Shown here: positions 35,633 to 50,200 of the stretch, one piece after another
Layout: the number at the start of each line of letters is the position of its first letter
Numbering within the stretch: position 1 is the first letter of the stretch
DNA from: Lingula anatina
Taxonomy: Eukaryota > Brachiopoda > Lingulata > Lingulida > Lingulidae
Length of the DNA: 64,000 nt
Assembly: GCF_001039355.2 (NCBI RefSeq)
Contig: NW_019774380.1
Location: 57,176 to 121,175 of the forward strand
Reading direction: 5' to 3'
The notes under the pieces: model-generated
Told to the model about the DNA's origin: nothing
The model's input: only the letters and a program-made list of their open reading frames with translations
The model's database searches: none
Made by a program: the position numbers and the translations under genes

Positions 35633-38600
35633 CTAGCCTCTACGATTATAAGAACCTCTTAAACTCCCAAAGTGTCCAAACCAGTTGAAAATATCAGGTA
35701 CACATTTGACGCCGGTGTTGCGCATGCGCTGGTCGTCGGCCGGAGGACAAGTACAACCTGGCTTCTTCACACAGGTCGGGGGTGAGGGCACCATGGCCGG
35801 GTCACAGCTACACCAGAACGGACACGCTATAACCTGAAAATAAAGACAGACAAAGACTGCAAAGAGGTAAACTATTTACTAAGTGTATATACAAAGCATA
35901 GGTAGCTAGTTTTTGCATCGCCTTACTGCAGACACATTATGGAAATATGGGGGTGGAAATAATGCTTTTAAGGCAACAGCACAGATTGCTTATCACTAAA
36001 AAGAGGGAAAAAACAAGAAAAACTGCGAATATAAATGCTATTAAGTACATGAAAGGTGATAATTTAAATAAAAACATTTTCCTTCATGTAAAATTCCGAT
36101 AGATTGCACCTAGCATAAGTAGACACGCATGCTTAAAATGGAGTTTTACAATTACAGTGAAGAAGACGATTTTATTCATTAATTTGATTCGATTACCTAG
36201 GCGAAAAGAGGCAGTAGATATACACTTCTTAAACTCAGGATGGCAGTTAAATAAACGTTAGGCAACGAATTGTATAACAAGCCTACATAACGGAACAAAA
36301 TCTGAAGTTGACATCTCTCTCTCTCTCTCTTTCTCTCTTTTTCCCTGCTTCAGTTTTTCTTCCCCTCAAATCTCACTGCGCAAGTAAACGTGTGCGTGAG
36401 TTTGTGTGACTATGTAGGCCCAGAGATCAATGGCCTACAGAGCTAACTAATCTACGTAATTGCAGTGGCGGAATTGGGAGGGGGGATCCAGACCCTCCCC
36501 CTTCGATTTCTGAAAAAAAAAACACACTAATGCTCCCCTCTTGAAATTAGAATTTGGACTAGCTGAATCATAGTTCTAAACCGTACCAAATAGCACAGTT
36601 CCCCCTCTAAAATACCAAAATTTTCGGGCCCCTTCAACGGGCCCCGAACCTCACGCCAAGGGGGGGGGGGGTGCTTTTTTTCCGCGGACCCCCTTCAAAT
36701 AATTCTGGATACGCTCCTGAATTGCGAAAGTAACTTAACGATCTGGCTAATTTTAAGAACGAAAAGGTATATAGGGCCTGCGTGTTTGACATATACCTTT
36801 TCGCACGCAATGAGGGGCCCTGCGGAAGTCATCTCACATGGCGGATCTGGTGCGCAACTAAGCTTCTCACTATGTGCTGGCTCCGGACAGACGCAATCGG
36901 TGTCTCTAACACAGCGAGACGGCAGAGTGAAGTTTGCTGGTTCACAGTGTTTACCCGTAGGACATGTGATTAGCTGAAGAAAATATTATATGTATTTGTG
37001 TTTTGTAATTGTTTTACTTAGTGACATAACGCTTACGAAGATTAAACTTATGGAGACGATGAGAATTTTAAATATGCCATATATGTGCATATTACAATAA
37101 ATACTTTAATAAATAAATATATATTACCGATTCACATGACATGACTTCGCCGGGTAACGTCGGACAAATTGGCGTGTCCTCCACACAACGGGGCGACCCT
37201 ATTGGTCCCACGGGTCCCTCGTTCCTGCACACACATCCGGGTAATTGAACACATTTCCCTGGAGTACTGACATACTCTGGTTCACAATGGTACCCTGTGG
37301 AACACTGGATAACCTGGATTGGACGAATTTATACGTGTATATATGCTTCATAGTTAAATGATTAAACAGTTAAGTTTTGAATGTTTTAATGTTTTTAAAA
37401 TGTTATTCGAATTAATGATTGAAAGTAAATGACCTACATGGGTTTAAAATGTTTTTTTACTAGTAATCCTTAGCTAGATACGAAATAAACATTTTTTCCT
37501 GGGCCAGGAAAATAATTTAAATTCGGATCGGATACGCCCCTGGACCCGGACACAAGGATGTGCTCCTGTTTAGTTTATTATTTAGCATACCAAACATACC
37601 CCCTTAAAAGTTTGATTTGGTAACCATTTGGAAATTAGGCCTACCGGTGTGGCGTGAATGGTACCGGTAGTCTTAGCAACGGAAGTATCTAAACCCATAT
37701 AAATAGTACAAGTTAGGTTAAGTCGGAAGTTTCAGAGTAAGTAGTAGTATGTAGCCTGTACAAACTAGGAAGAAACAGACCACGATTTCTAGCGGACTAC
37801 CATTCCTGTCCAACTGACACTTTGCACTATGTAAATGGACCGTTAACTATATTTTATCATGCTCAACAAAGCTGAGTACATATAAATACATAAAGCCAGA
37901 CGAACTCACGTTTTCGCATCTTTGACGTGGACCAGGAGGTCCAATGCGACAGCTAGGCAGTGGTGCAGGTGCTGACGTTGATGTTGGTGACGTCATACGT
38001 GACGTCATGTCTCTCACACACTTTGGCCTTGGTCCAGGCGGCTGAACGGGACATACACAACGAGGGTTCCGTATGCATCTAGGCGCTGAAGGGACATATT
38101 CGGGTTCACAATGAAAACCAATGCCACATTGAATTATCTAAAAAGGTAATGGAAATACATTGGTTTTAAATTAATATCTGATTTTTGTAATGTGGCAGGA
38201 ATCAGTATTTTGCCCGAACCTCTGCTTTCAGTACATGCTCACCTCTAACATTTTAAAAATATATCAAAATGTCTGATGGAAACCTACCGTGCCCGTTTCT
38301 TTTTCCCTATTTTTTGTCAAATCTCCAAGCACTTCTTTTCAAACTTATCTACATCTTTCCTTACCACCAAGGATCTTGGTAATTAAAAAACAGCAAAAGG
38401 GATCGTCAAATATAACAACATGACTTTTTAGCCCCTTGGAGGGTGTTCTTACGTCTTGGCATCTCCTCCGTGGCCCAGCTGGCCCTCTCAGACAAGTTGG
38501 GAGTGGCGGAGATGACGTCGTCGTTGTTGACGTCACTGATGATGTCACGTCTTTCACGCATCGTGGACTTGGTCCTGATGGTTGTGGGCGGCAGATGCAA

Positions 38601-38677
38601 TTAGGAGATTTCACACATCTGCCTGGCGTGGGGACATAATTTGGCTCACAGTGAAATCCAGGAGAGCACTGGATGAC
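35633..38677 (-). other. Cys-rich gene exons 22-26, C-terminal region
   Basis: Exons are 38,677-38,453 (75 codons, linker VTSSVTSTTTTSSPP), 38,137-37,910 (76, linker MTSRMTSPTSTSAPAP), 37,313-37,128 (62), 36,973-36,797 (59, LITCPTGKHCEP) and 35,833-35,633 (66 codons plus TAG). The last exon is a first-half module with an extra Cys (CPFWCSC), has TIL-like spacing (CTCPPADDQRMRNTGVKCVP), and ends in a short basic tail without further Cys. Confidence 0.87.
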
Positions 38678-41195
38678 CTGAAAGGATCAAAGACGTCCAC
38701 ATCTTTATGTCAAAAACTAAAACCTTAAAATGTTTATAGCATATTGTTCATATTTGTTAGTGAATATGTTCAATGATATTTTACAGGCACATTTTGACTA
38801 GGGATCTGGTAAAATATCTCAACAAAAGTTTAAATCAATCAGAAAGATTGGCACATTACATAGTTTATATAAAGGGCTAAAATCTATAGGACCTTTCAGT
38901 TCTGCGGATAAGGCTTAATTAATCGTCGACGTACTTATGCGTATACATATATTTGCATTTGCAGCATAACATCATAAGCAAAGATAACAATAACATACGC
39001 TTAACATAAAAAAAAACAATAGCACCCCTTACGTTCTCGCAACGTCTATTAGGCCCACGCGGTCCAACTGGGCAACCTGGTAGGCGCGCGGGCAAACGCA
39101 CGTCTTTCACACACCTCGGTGTCGGTTCAGGCACAGGCTCGGGACAGACACAATCCGGGGTGGATTTCAAACATCTGCCAGGTCTTTGAAATGCTCGTGG
39201 TTCACAGTGATAACCGATGGAGCAGTTGAGTACCTGTAATAGTGGAGAAGTAAACCGAGAACGCTATGAGTGTAGCATTTGTTGCAACATAGCTTTATAT
39301 GGTAACAAAATATACAGTTCTTTGTTTCTTATGGTCTAATTTCTCTCTCTCTCTCTCTCTCTCTCTCAAGCAACAATCTATTTAAATATCTTAAATGTGT
39401 CTTACACTGCCGCAGCTGATAGGGGCACTAGGTGGCCCAACTTGACATAAGGGTGGTGACGTAACAGCTGCTGGTGACGTTGGTGACGTCACATCTAACG
39501 GTGTCGTCACATCTTTGACACACCTTGCCACAGGTCCTGGGGGGCTGGGACGGCATCTGCAGCTTGGTGACTTTATGCACTGTCTAGGTTTGGTTATGAA
39601 TTCTGGCTCGCAGTGGAAACCGCTTGGGCATTGAGTTACCTAAGAATAAAATGTTTAAAAAACTGACGCATAGAAAGCTGGGAATGAACGGACAAAAAAC
39701 TTCTGTAAAGCGCTTTGAGATGGATGTCATGATTGATAATGTGTTAAGGCAATCTCTCTCTATCTATCTATATCTCTTGTCCACTTTAAGGAGGGAAATA
39801 ATAAAAATAATTAATTACGTTAGACTCTCCGGATAATTGAAATTATTAGGTTTGTTCGATTAAAATTAATGAATAAAAGGCAAATGTTTCAGCCCTTAAA
39901 GTTACTACATTTTGGTGATAAACTGTCGATTTATCCTGATGTAGCTCCAAATTATTGGTTCACCTTTTCACACAAGACATTTGGAAAAACTGGATCGTAG
40001 TTAATTAAGTTTGGGGGAAAAACTTACGTTTCTACAGCTTATCGGAGGTTCACTTGGCCCAACCGGGCACCCCGGCAGTCGTATAGGCGGGGTGTCTTGT
40101 ACGCACCGTGGTCCCGGGGTGGGGTCTATAGGTGGACATATACAGTCAGGAGACGACATCTCACATCTTCCTGGAGCTTGGTAAGTCTTGGGTTCACAGT
40201 GGTAGCCAGAGGAACAGTTCAACAACTTGATTAGAAAGAAAACATGTACTCAAAACTATTGAATAAAAAAACATTAGATATTGAAATTCGGTTTCCGAGA
40301 AGGTCTCTATTTCCTTTGGGAAATGTTTCACATTGGTACATGTACATTGTTACAATACTAAGGTCTTGATTTATTTTTTCTCAAAAATGTTTCACTGGTC
40401 TTTTGCAGAAATCAATACTGTCTTAGGCTTTAAATGACAAACAAATGACATACAATTGTACATCACTAAAAGGTGATCAAAATCTCCTGTTATATGGAGT
40501 GCCTCGACCGATTCCGTACATCTAAATACTTTGACGTTTGTCGATGATATACGGAAACGCCCGAGATTGACCGACTGACTGCCTACCTCGTCACACTGGA
40601 TAGGATCACTCGGAGGACCAACTTCACAATACACTGGCGGAGTCACGCCTACTGTAGGTGGGACTTCACGTACGGGCTGAGCGTCTTTAACACACCGGGG
40701 TCCAGGGGTGGGATCTATGGGTGGACATATACAGTCAGGAGACGACTTCTCACATCTTCCTGGAGCTTGGTAAGTCTCAGGTTCACAGTGGTAGCCAGAG
40801 GAACAGTTCAACAGCTTGTTTAGAAAGAGAGTATCTAATCTTTAAAAATTCAATAAAAAGATTTAGAAAGTGAATTTGAGATACGGTTTCCGAGAAGGTC
40901 TCGATTTTCTTTTAAAATGTTTCACTGCGGTACGAACAAAAACTGCCCTGAAAAAACATGCAGTTGTGCGTCAGTGAAAAAAGATAATGAAAATCTTTGC
41001 TCTATATTTCGGACTGCTTCGACCGATTCCATACATCGAATCATTTTGACGATGATATACGGAAACACCCGAGGTTGANCAGTTGAGTACCTGTAATAGT
41101 GGAGAAGTAAACCGAGAACGCTATGAGTGTAGCATTTGTTGCAACATAGCTTTATATGGTAACAAAATATACAGTTCTTTGTTTCTTATGGTCTA

Positions 41196-41245
<50 letters not shown>

Positions 41246-44200
41246 CAACAATCTATTTAAATATCTTAAATGTGTCTTACACTGCCGCAGCTGATAGGGG
41301 CACTAGGTGGCCCAACTTGACATAAGGGTGGTGACGTAACAGCTGCTGGTGACGTTGGTGACGTCACATCTAACGGTGTCGTCACATCTTTGACACACCT
41401 TGCCACAGGTCCTGGGGGGCTGGGACGGCATCTGCAGCTTGGTGACTTTATGCACTGTCTAGGTTTGGTTATGAATTCTGGCTCGCAGTGGAAACCGCTT
41501 GGGCATTGAGTTACCTAAGAATAAAATGTTTAAAAAACTGACGCATAGAAAGCTGGGAATGAACGGACAAAAAACTTCTGTAAAGCGCTTTGAGATGGAT
41601 GTCATGATTGATAATGTGTTAAGGCACTCTCTCTCTATATCTTTATCTCTTGTTCACTTTAAGGAGGGAAATAATAAAAATAATTAATTACGTTAGGCTC
41701 TCCTGATAATTGAAATTATTAGGTCTGTTCGATTAAAAATAATGAATAAAAGGCAAATGTTTCAGCCCTAAAGTTACTACATTTTGGTGATAAACTGTCG
41801 ATTTATCCTGATGTAGCTCCAAATTATTGGTTCACCTTTTCACACAAGACATTTGGAAAAACTGGATCGTAGTAAATTAAGTTTGGCGGAAAACTTACGT
41901 TTCTACAGCTTATCGGAGGTTCACTTGGCCCTACCGGGCACCCCGGCAGTCGTATAGGCGGGGTGTCTTGTACGCACCGAGGTCCCGGGGTGGGGTCTAT
42001 AGGTGGACATATACAATCAGGAGACGACATCTCACATCTTCCTGGAGCTTGGTAAGTCTTGGGTTCACAGTGGTAGCCAGAGGAACAGTTCAACAACTTG
42101 ATTAGAAAGAAAACATGTACTCAAAACTATTGAATAAAAAAACATTAGATATTGAAATTGAAATACGGTTTCCGAGAAGTCTCTATTTCCTTTGGGAAAT
42201 GTTTCACATTGGTAGGCCTACATGTACATTGTTAGCCTACAATACTAAGGTCTTGATTTTTTTTTTTCAAAAATGTTTCACTGGTCTTTTGCAGAAATCA
42301 ATACTGTCTTAGGCTTTATTCAAATGACATACAATTGTACACCACTAAAAGGTGATCAAAATCTCCTGTTATATGGAGTGCCTCGACCGATTCCGTACAT
42401 CTAAATACTTTGACGTTTGTCGATGATATACGGAAACGCCCGATATTGACCGACTGACTGCCTACCTCGTCACACTGGATAGGATCACTCGGAGGACCAA
42501 CTTCACAATACACTGGCGGAGTCACGCCTACTGTAGGTGGGACTTCCCCACGTGTGGACTGAGCGTCTTTAACACACCGGGGTCCCGGGGTGGGATCTAT
42601 GGGTGGACATATACAGTCAGGAGACGACTTCTCACATCTTCCTGGAGCTTGGTAAGTCTCAGGTTCACAGTGGTAGCCAGAGGAACAGTTCAACAGCTTG
42701 ATTGAAAGAGAGTATCTAATCTTTAAAAATTCAATAAAAAGATTTAGATAGTGAATTTGAGATACGGTTTCCGAGAAGGTCTCGATTTTCTTTTAAAATG
42801 TTTCACTGCGGTACGAACAAAAACTGCCCTGAAAAAACATGCAGTTGTACGTCAGTGAAAAAAGATAATGAAAGTCTTTGCTCTATATTTCGGACTGCTT
42901 CGACCGATTCCGTACATCGAATCATTTTGACGATGATATACGGAAACACCCGAGGTTGACCGACTGACTGCCTACCTCGTCACACTGGATAGGATCACTC
43001 AGAGGACCAACTTCACAATACACTGGCGAAGTCACGCCTACTGTAGGTGGGACTTCTCCACTTACGGACTGAGCGTCTTTAACACACCGTGGTCCCGGGG
43101 TGGGGTCTATGGGTGGACATATACAGTCAGGAGACGACTTCTCACATCTTCCTGGAGCTTGGTAAGTCTCAGGTTCACAGTGGTAGCCAGAGGAACAGTT
43201 CAACAGCTTGATTAGAAAGAGAGTATATAATCTCAAAAGAATTCATAAAAACGATTCATATATTGAATTTGAGATACGGTTTCCGAGAAGGTCTCGATTT
43301 TCTTTTAAATTGTTTCACTGCGGTACGAACAAAAACTGCACTGAAAAAACATTCAGTTGTAGATCTACGTCAGTGAAAAACAAAATCAAAATCTCTCTTT
43401 GCTCTACAATTCGGACTGCCTCGGCTGATTCCGTACATCGAATCATTTTGTCGATGATATACGGAAACACCCGAGGTTGACCGACTGACTGCCTACCTCG
43501 ACACAATGGATAGGATCACTCAGAGGACCAACTTCACAATACACTGGCGAAGTCACGCCTACTGTAGGTGGGACTTCCCCACGTGTGGACTGAGCGTCTT
43601 TAACACACCGGGGTCCAGGGGTGGGATCTATGGGTGGACATATACAGTCAGGAGACGACTTCTCACATCTTCCTGGAGCTTGGTAAGTCTCAGGTTCACA
43701 GTGGTAGCCAGAGGAACAGTTCAACAACTTGATTAGAAAGAGAACATATTCTCAAAACTATTGAATAAAAACTTAAAAATATTGAATCAAAATAAATTAA
43801 GTACTGAATTTGAGATACGGTTTCCCGAAGTTTTCTTTAAGATATATTTAACATTGGTACGGACTAAGGTTGCATTGTAATATTACATGCAGTTGTACAT
43901 CATTGAAAAAAATAATCAAAATCTCTCTTTGCTCTACATTTCGGACGGCCTCGTCCAATTCCGTACATCGAATCATTTTGACCCGAGGTTGATCGACTGA
44001 CTGCCTACCTCGTTACACTGGATAGGATCACTCGGAGGACCAACTTCACAATACACTGGCGGAGTCACGCCTACTGTAGGTGGGACTTCTCCACTTACGG
44101 ACTGAGCGTCTTTAACACACCGTGGTCCCGGGGTGGGGTCTATGGGTGGACATATACAGTCAGGAGACGACTTCTCACATCTTCCTGGAGCTTGGTAAGT

Positions 44201-47200
44201 CTCAGGTTCACAGTGGTAGCCAGAGGAACAGTTCAACAGCTTGATTAGAAAGAGAGTATCTAATCTTTGAAAAATATTCAATAAAAAGATTTAGATAATG
44301 AATTTGAGATACGGTTACCCAGAAAGTCTCGATTTTTTTTAATTGTTTCACTGCGGTACGAACTGAAACTGCACTGAAAAAACGAAGTTAAAAGTCAGCG
44401 AAAAAGATAATGAAAACCTTTGCTCTAAATTTCGGACTGCTTCGAAAAATTCCGTACATCGAATCATTTTGACGATGATACACAGAAACACCCAAGGTTG
44501 ACCGACTGACTGCCTACCTCGGCACATTGAATAGGCTCACTCCGAGGCCCAACTTCACAATACACTGGCGGAGTCACGCCTACTGTAGGTGTCACATCTT
44601 CCACACAGACCGGGATAGGCGAGATGATGGTGACGATTGTTGGACACAAACAATCTGGGGGCGATCTTATGCAGTATATTGGCTCTATGTAAAATTCTGG
44701 CTCACAGTGGAAACCGGTGCTGCAGTTCACAACCTACATGTTCGACAAAAGAGGAGGATTATTGTAAGGGTTGCTGCAGTAAGGGTTGTTTATGAAATTT
44801 CTTCTTATATAAAATATTTTTCAACGGATTATTCTTCGCTAACCAACCTTCTTTTTTAAACCTATAATAAAATATTAAAATAAATAAGAACAAAAATTTA
44901 ATATTAAATATTTTTTAAATCAAAATTCAAAACGTACTTCTTGACAACGTTTCGGCTCACTCGGCTGACTAATCTTGCATGCTACAGGCGGAGTAACATC
45001 CGGCACACACATCGGTGGAGGGATACCTGTCAAAGGACAGACACAGCCAGGGTTCCAATTACATCTTCCCGCCTCTTGATACATTTCTGGCTCACAGTGC
45101 AAGCCATCGGAACAGTTTAGGAGCTAAAAGGACAGAATATATATGTAGCTGTAATTCAATATGATACAATCTATTAGAGGCCCTATTACTTTTTTTTGGT
45201 CAAAACCACCACGTTTCTTTCCATTTCTTTAATAATTTCTTTAAATTCCTACTAGTCTCTGAGTCAGATAGAATTTTATGCTTAAAGCATGTTGATTTCA
45301 AAGCATGCAGAAATTGTTTTTCAGGCGGTTTTGCCTACAATCAGCATTGAAGTTCGCCACCAAATTGTAATAAATACCTACCGTGTTACAAGGTACCGGT
45401 GGAGGTGGCGCCTCTACGTCACACACCATCGGAGACGTCTCCAAAACATCGGGCACACATTTTGGCATGAACGGAGGATGTATAGCTGGACATACACACC
45501 CAGGGGCTTGGGCACATTGGTCTGGCTGGGAAACGTTCGCCGGTTCACAGTGAAAGCCCTCGTCACACTGTACAAGCTATTCAGGAAAACGAAAGTATAT
45601 TCACAACCGAGAAAGTGGTTTTATTCCTTATTGACTTCAATTTCCATTTATGAATTCATGTTAATTGTAAATTTTCAATCCCTTTTAAATGTTTACTTTA
45701 ATTAAGGCTGTTTCTCATTATTGTTTTTATCAAACTGTGGGTGATCAACAGATGCTTACCGGAGGACGTGAATTTGATCAACCGGATAATATATTTGTAC
45801 ATGTATTAACATAGGAACATGTTACCGTTTCACAGAGAACTGGAGGTACTGGCAGCATTTTACATGGCACTGGGTCATCAGGCACACATATAGGTGGAGG
45901 TATTCCAGCCAGGGGACACACACATCCTTCTGTCTTTTCACAATCTCCTGGTTCTATAAAAGTCTTCGGTTCACAGTGATATCCAGCGGAGCAGTTTACG
46001 ACCTGCAGCAACACAGCAGCGAACATTTTTTCTAATTGTTGAATGTAACATAAGAAGTCATTGCTTTTATCTTACTGGTTCTACATAAAATGATAGCAAA
46101 GTCTTGAAACGTCAGAGAAACATCGTTGTACACCACTTTGAGAGACTACAATTTTCTGCAGATGCGTTAAATATCGTATTGCTAAATTATATAATCAACT
46201 GGAGAAAAAACTGTAGAAACGGTAAGAGGGGACGTACCCATTCACATTGTATGGGAGGACTAGGAGGGCCCACATTACAGACAGGGGTATCACCATCCGG
46301 CACACACATTGGTGGAGGGATACCTGTCAAAGGACAGACACAGCCAGGATTCCAATTACATCTTCCCGCCTCTTGATACATTTCTGGCTCACAGTGCAAG
46401 CCATCGGAACAGTTTAGGAGCTAAAAGGACATAATATAGCTGTAAATCAACATGATACCATCTATCAGTGGTCATATTACAGTTTAAAATTTTTTTGTGG
46501 TTGTCAGAACCACCCTTAACACGTTTCTTTCTATTCTTTAATAAGTACTTAAATTCCTACTAGTACCTGAGTTAAATAGAATTTTATACGTGGAGCAAAT
46601 TGGTTTCAAAGAATACAGAAATTGTTTTGCATACAACAAAGGACTGTATATTGCCAGTTCAATCAGCATTGAAGTTTGACACCCCAGTGTGAAAAATAAA
46701 CCTACCGTATTACAAGGTACCGGTGGAGGTGGCGCCTCTACGTCACACACCATCGGAGACGTCTCCATAACATTGGGGACACATTTTGGCATGAACGGAG
46801 GATGTATAGCTGGACATACACACCCAGGAGCTTGGGCACATTGGTCTGGCTGGGAAACGTTCGCCGGTTCACAGTGAAAGCCCTCGTCACACTGTACAAG
46901 CTATTCAGGAAAACAAAAGTATATTCACAACCGAGAAAGTGGTTCTATTCATTTATTGACTTCAATTTTACCGATTTATTTTCATTTATGAATTCATGTT
47001 AATTGTAAGTTTTCAATCCTTTTTTTCAATTTTTACTTTATTTAAGGTTGTTTCTCATTATTATTTTTATAAAACTGTGGGTGATCAACAGATGCTTATC
47101 GGTGGACGTGAATTTGATTAACCGGATAATATATGTGTATATCTTTTCCGTATAGGAACATGTTACCGTTTCGCACAGAACTGGAGGCACTGGCAGCATT

Positions 47201-50200
47201 TCACATGGCACTGGGTCATCAGGCACACATATAGGTGGAGGTATTCCAGCCAGGGGACACACACATCCTTCTGTCTTTTCACAATCTCCTGGTTCTACAA
47301 AAGTCTTCGGTTCACAGTGATATCCTGCCGAACAGTTTACGACCTGAAGCAACAGAAACGTGAACATTTTTTTACCTGCACATTTAACAATGTAACGTAA
47401 GAAGTTAATGCTTTTATTTCAATAGTTCTATGAAAAATAATAGCAAAGTTTTGAAACGCTAAAGAGAAACATCGACGTATACTGCACTTCGAGAGACTAC
47501 AATTTTCTTCAAGATGTGTCCAATATCGTGTCGCTAAACTTTATAACCAACTAAAGACAAAAACTGTAGAAACGGTAAGAGAGGACGTACCCATTCACAT
47601 TGTATGGGAGGACTAGGAGGGCCCACATTACACACAGGGGTATCACCATCAGGCACACACATTGGTGGAGGGATACCTGTCAAAGGACATAAACAGTCAG
47701 GGTTCCAATTACATCTTCCCGCCTCTTGATACATTGCCGGCTCACAGTGGAACCCCGTGGAGCAGTTTAGGAGCTAGAAGTAAAGAACATAGCTGCAAAT
47801 CTAACATGACACCATCTATTAAAGGTCCTATTACTGTTTATTATATTTGTTTGTTTTCTTTGTTTTTTTTGGGGGGGGGGTCTTGATTGTCAAGACAACC
47901 CTTAATACCGTTTATTTCTAGTACTATAATAAGTAATTAAAATCCTACTTGTCTATCAGTCAGTAAAAATTTTACTCTAAGAACATGTTGATATCAGCAT
48001 ATATAAAATCTGTTTTCCTAATGTCTTTGTTAACAGACTGTTTTGTGCCATTTCAATCAGCATTGAAAAAAGTTCGACACCACAGTGTGATAAAAAAAAA
48101 CTTACCGTGTTACAAGGTACCGGTGGAGGTGGAGCCTCTACGTCACACACCATTGGAGACGTCTCCAAAACATCGGGCACACATTTTGGCATGAACGGAG
48201 GATGTATAGCTGGACATACACACCCAGGAACTTGGGCACATTGGTCTGGCTGGGAAACGTTCGCCGGTTCACAGTGAAAGCCCTCGTCACACTGTACAAG
48301 CTATTCAGGAAAACAAAAGTATATTCACAACCGAGAAAGTGGTTCTCTTCATTTATTGACTTCAATTTTACCGATTTATTTCCATTCATGATTTCCTTTT
48401 AATTGTAATTTTTTAATCCCTTTTAAAATTTTTATTTACATGTATTAACATAGGAGCATGTTACCGTTTCACAGAGAATTGGAGGTACTAGCAGCATTTT
48501 ACATGGCACTGGGTCATCAGGCACACATATAGGTGGAGGTGTTCCAGCCAGGGGACACACACATCCTTCTGTCTTTTCACAATCTCCTGGTTCTGTAAAT
48601 GTCTTCGGTTCACAATGATATCCTGCCGAACAGTTTACGACCTGCAGCAACAGAAAAGTAAACATATTTTAAATTGCTGAATGAAATATAGGAAGTCACT
48701 GCTTTAATCTCACTGGTTCTATGTAAAATGGTAGCAAAGTCTTCAAATGCCAAAGAAAAACATCGTTGTACACCACTATGAAAAAATAATTTTTCTGAAA
48801 GGCGTGTCAAATATCATTTTGCTAAACTATATATTCAATTATAGAGATAAAACTGTAGAAACGGTAAGAGACGACGTACCCATTCACATTGTATGGGAGG
48901 ACTAGGAGAGCCCACATTACACACAGGGGGATCACCATCAGGCACACACATTGGTGGAGGGATACCTGTCAAAGGACAGACACAGCCAGGATTCCAATTA
49001 CATCTTCCCGCCTCTTGATACATTTCTGGCTCGCAGTGGAACCCCGTGGAGCAGTTCAGAACCTTCGAATTAAAACCACTGTGAATGTTCATAATGCACT
49101 TATTTTACATGGATTCATGTCTACCCTGAATGAGACCTCCTAGACTTTTCAGAAAAGATATCACTGATAGATCCTATAGATGGATCCAATATTTCAAGAA
49201 GCTGGAATTTTTCCCCTTACCACCCAAGCGTGGAAGCTTCAGAAAATGGAGAAAAGATCACCCTTTCGACCCCTTCTTGTACATATGCTAGTAGTTTTGT
49301 GATGTCATTATGTGTTTTACCATGCTAGAGGTTAAGAGCAAAATTGCAACGGTAAATTATTAAAGCTAATATATGTAAGTATAATTAACGCTCAAGGCAC
49401 TATGCCTACTCACAGTGTTGCACCGTACTGGCGGACTTGGTGGTTCCACGTCACAGACACTTGGATCAATGTTTGGCACGCACCTGGGTGGTTCTATTAC
49501 TGGTGTCACACATACACAACCCGCGGGGAACCCGTCACACTCTCCGGCAACCGTTAAGTTAAAGGGCTCACAGTGCGTCCCACCCGGACATGTAGTTATC
49601 TGTTTGAGAAAAGAGATAGCCCTTTAAAAATATATTTTATAACCGGTGAAAGTGAAAAGGTTGGCATACGTCTTTCATTTAATATATATGCAACTAGTGA
49701 TAGGGCCTAAGTAGCAAAAGTACCGAAACTATTCTTGTTTTGGCGCTTGTCCTCTCTTCGTTGGTCAGGCCAAATTGAGAGGCAAAACTTGTTTTGTGAA
49801 GGGACCCAGAAACTGGCAGACAAAAATATATGAAGATTATTGGAATTTGTTTTTTATTGGTATAAGGTGAATGAAAAGGCTCTATTGGGTGTTTAACGTG
49901 TAACAAGATCTATGGATCGGGGAGTGTCCGCGTACTGATTCTCTCACCGAGACTCATGACGGGAGCAGTAAATTTTATCACTTTGTACACGAGAGTCACA
50001 GAATGTACTTAAAAACTCACTCGTAGTCAGGGTGACGAAAGGTGTTCACTTTGTGGAGGAGACTTAAAAACCTGCCCTAACGGAGCATTTGCAACCATTA
50101 AGTGCTTCGTTTTTTCAAACCCTCAATTCAGTGTCCCCCAGTTGAAGGCTCTTTGAGGTCCGACCGGGCCTGCTGCAGTCGGTTATTTATTACCGTATCT

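Noticed and set aside
43208-45705. Plus-strand open frames opposite the Cys-rich exons
   Set aside because: They are antisense shadows of strongly structured minus-strand exons with matching splice sites.
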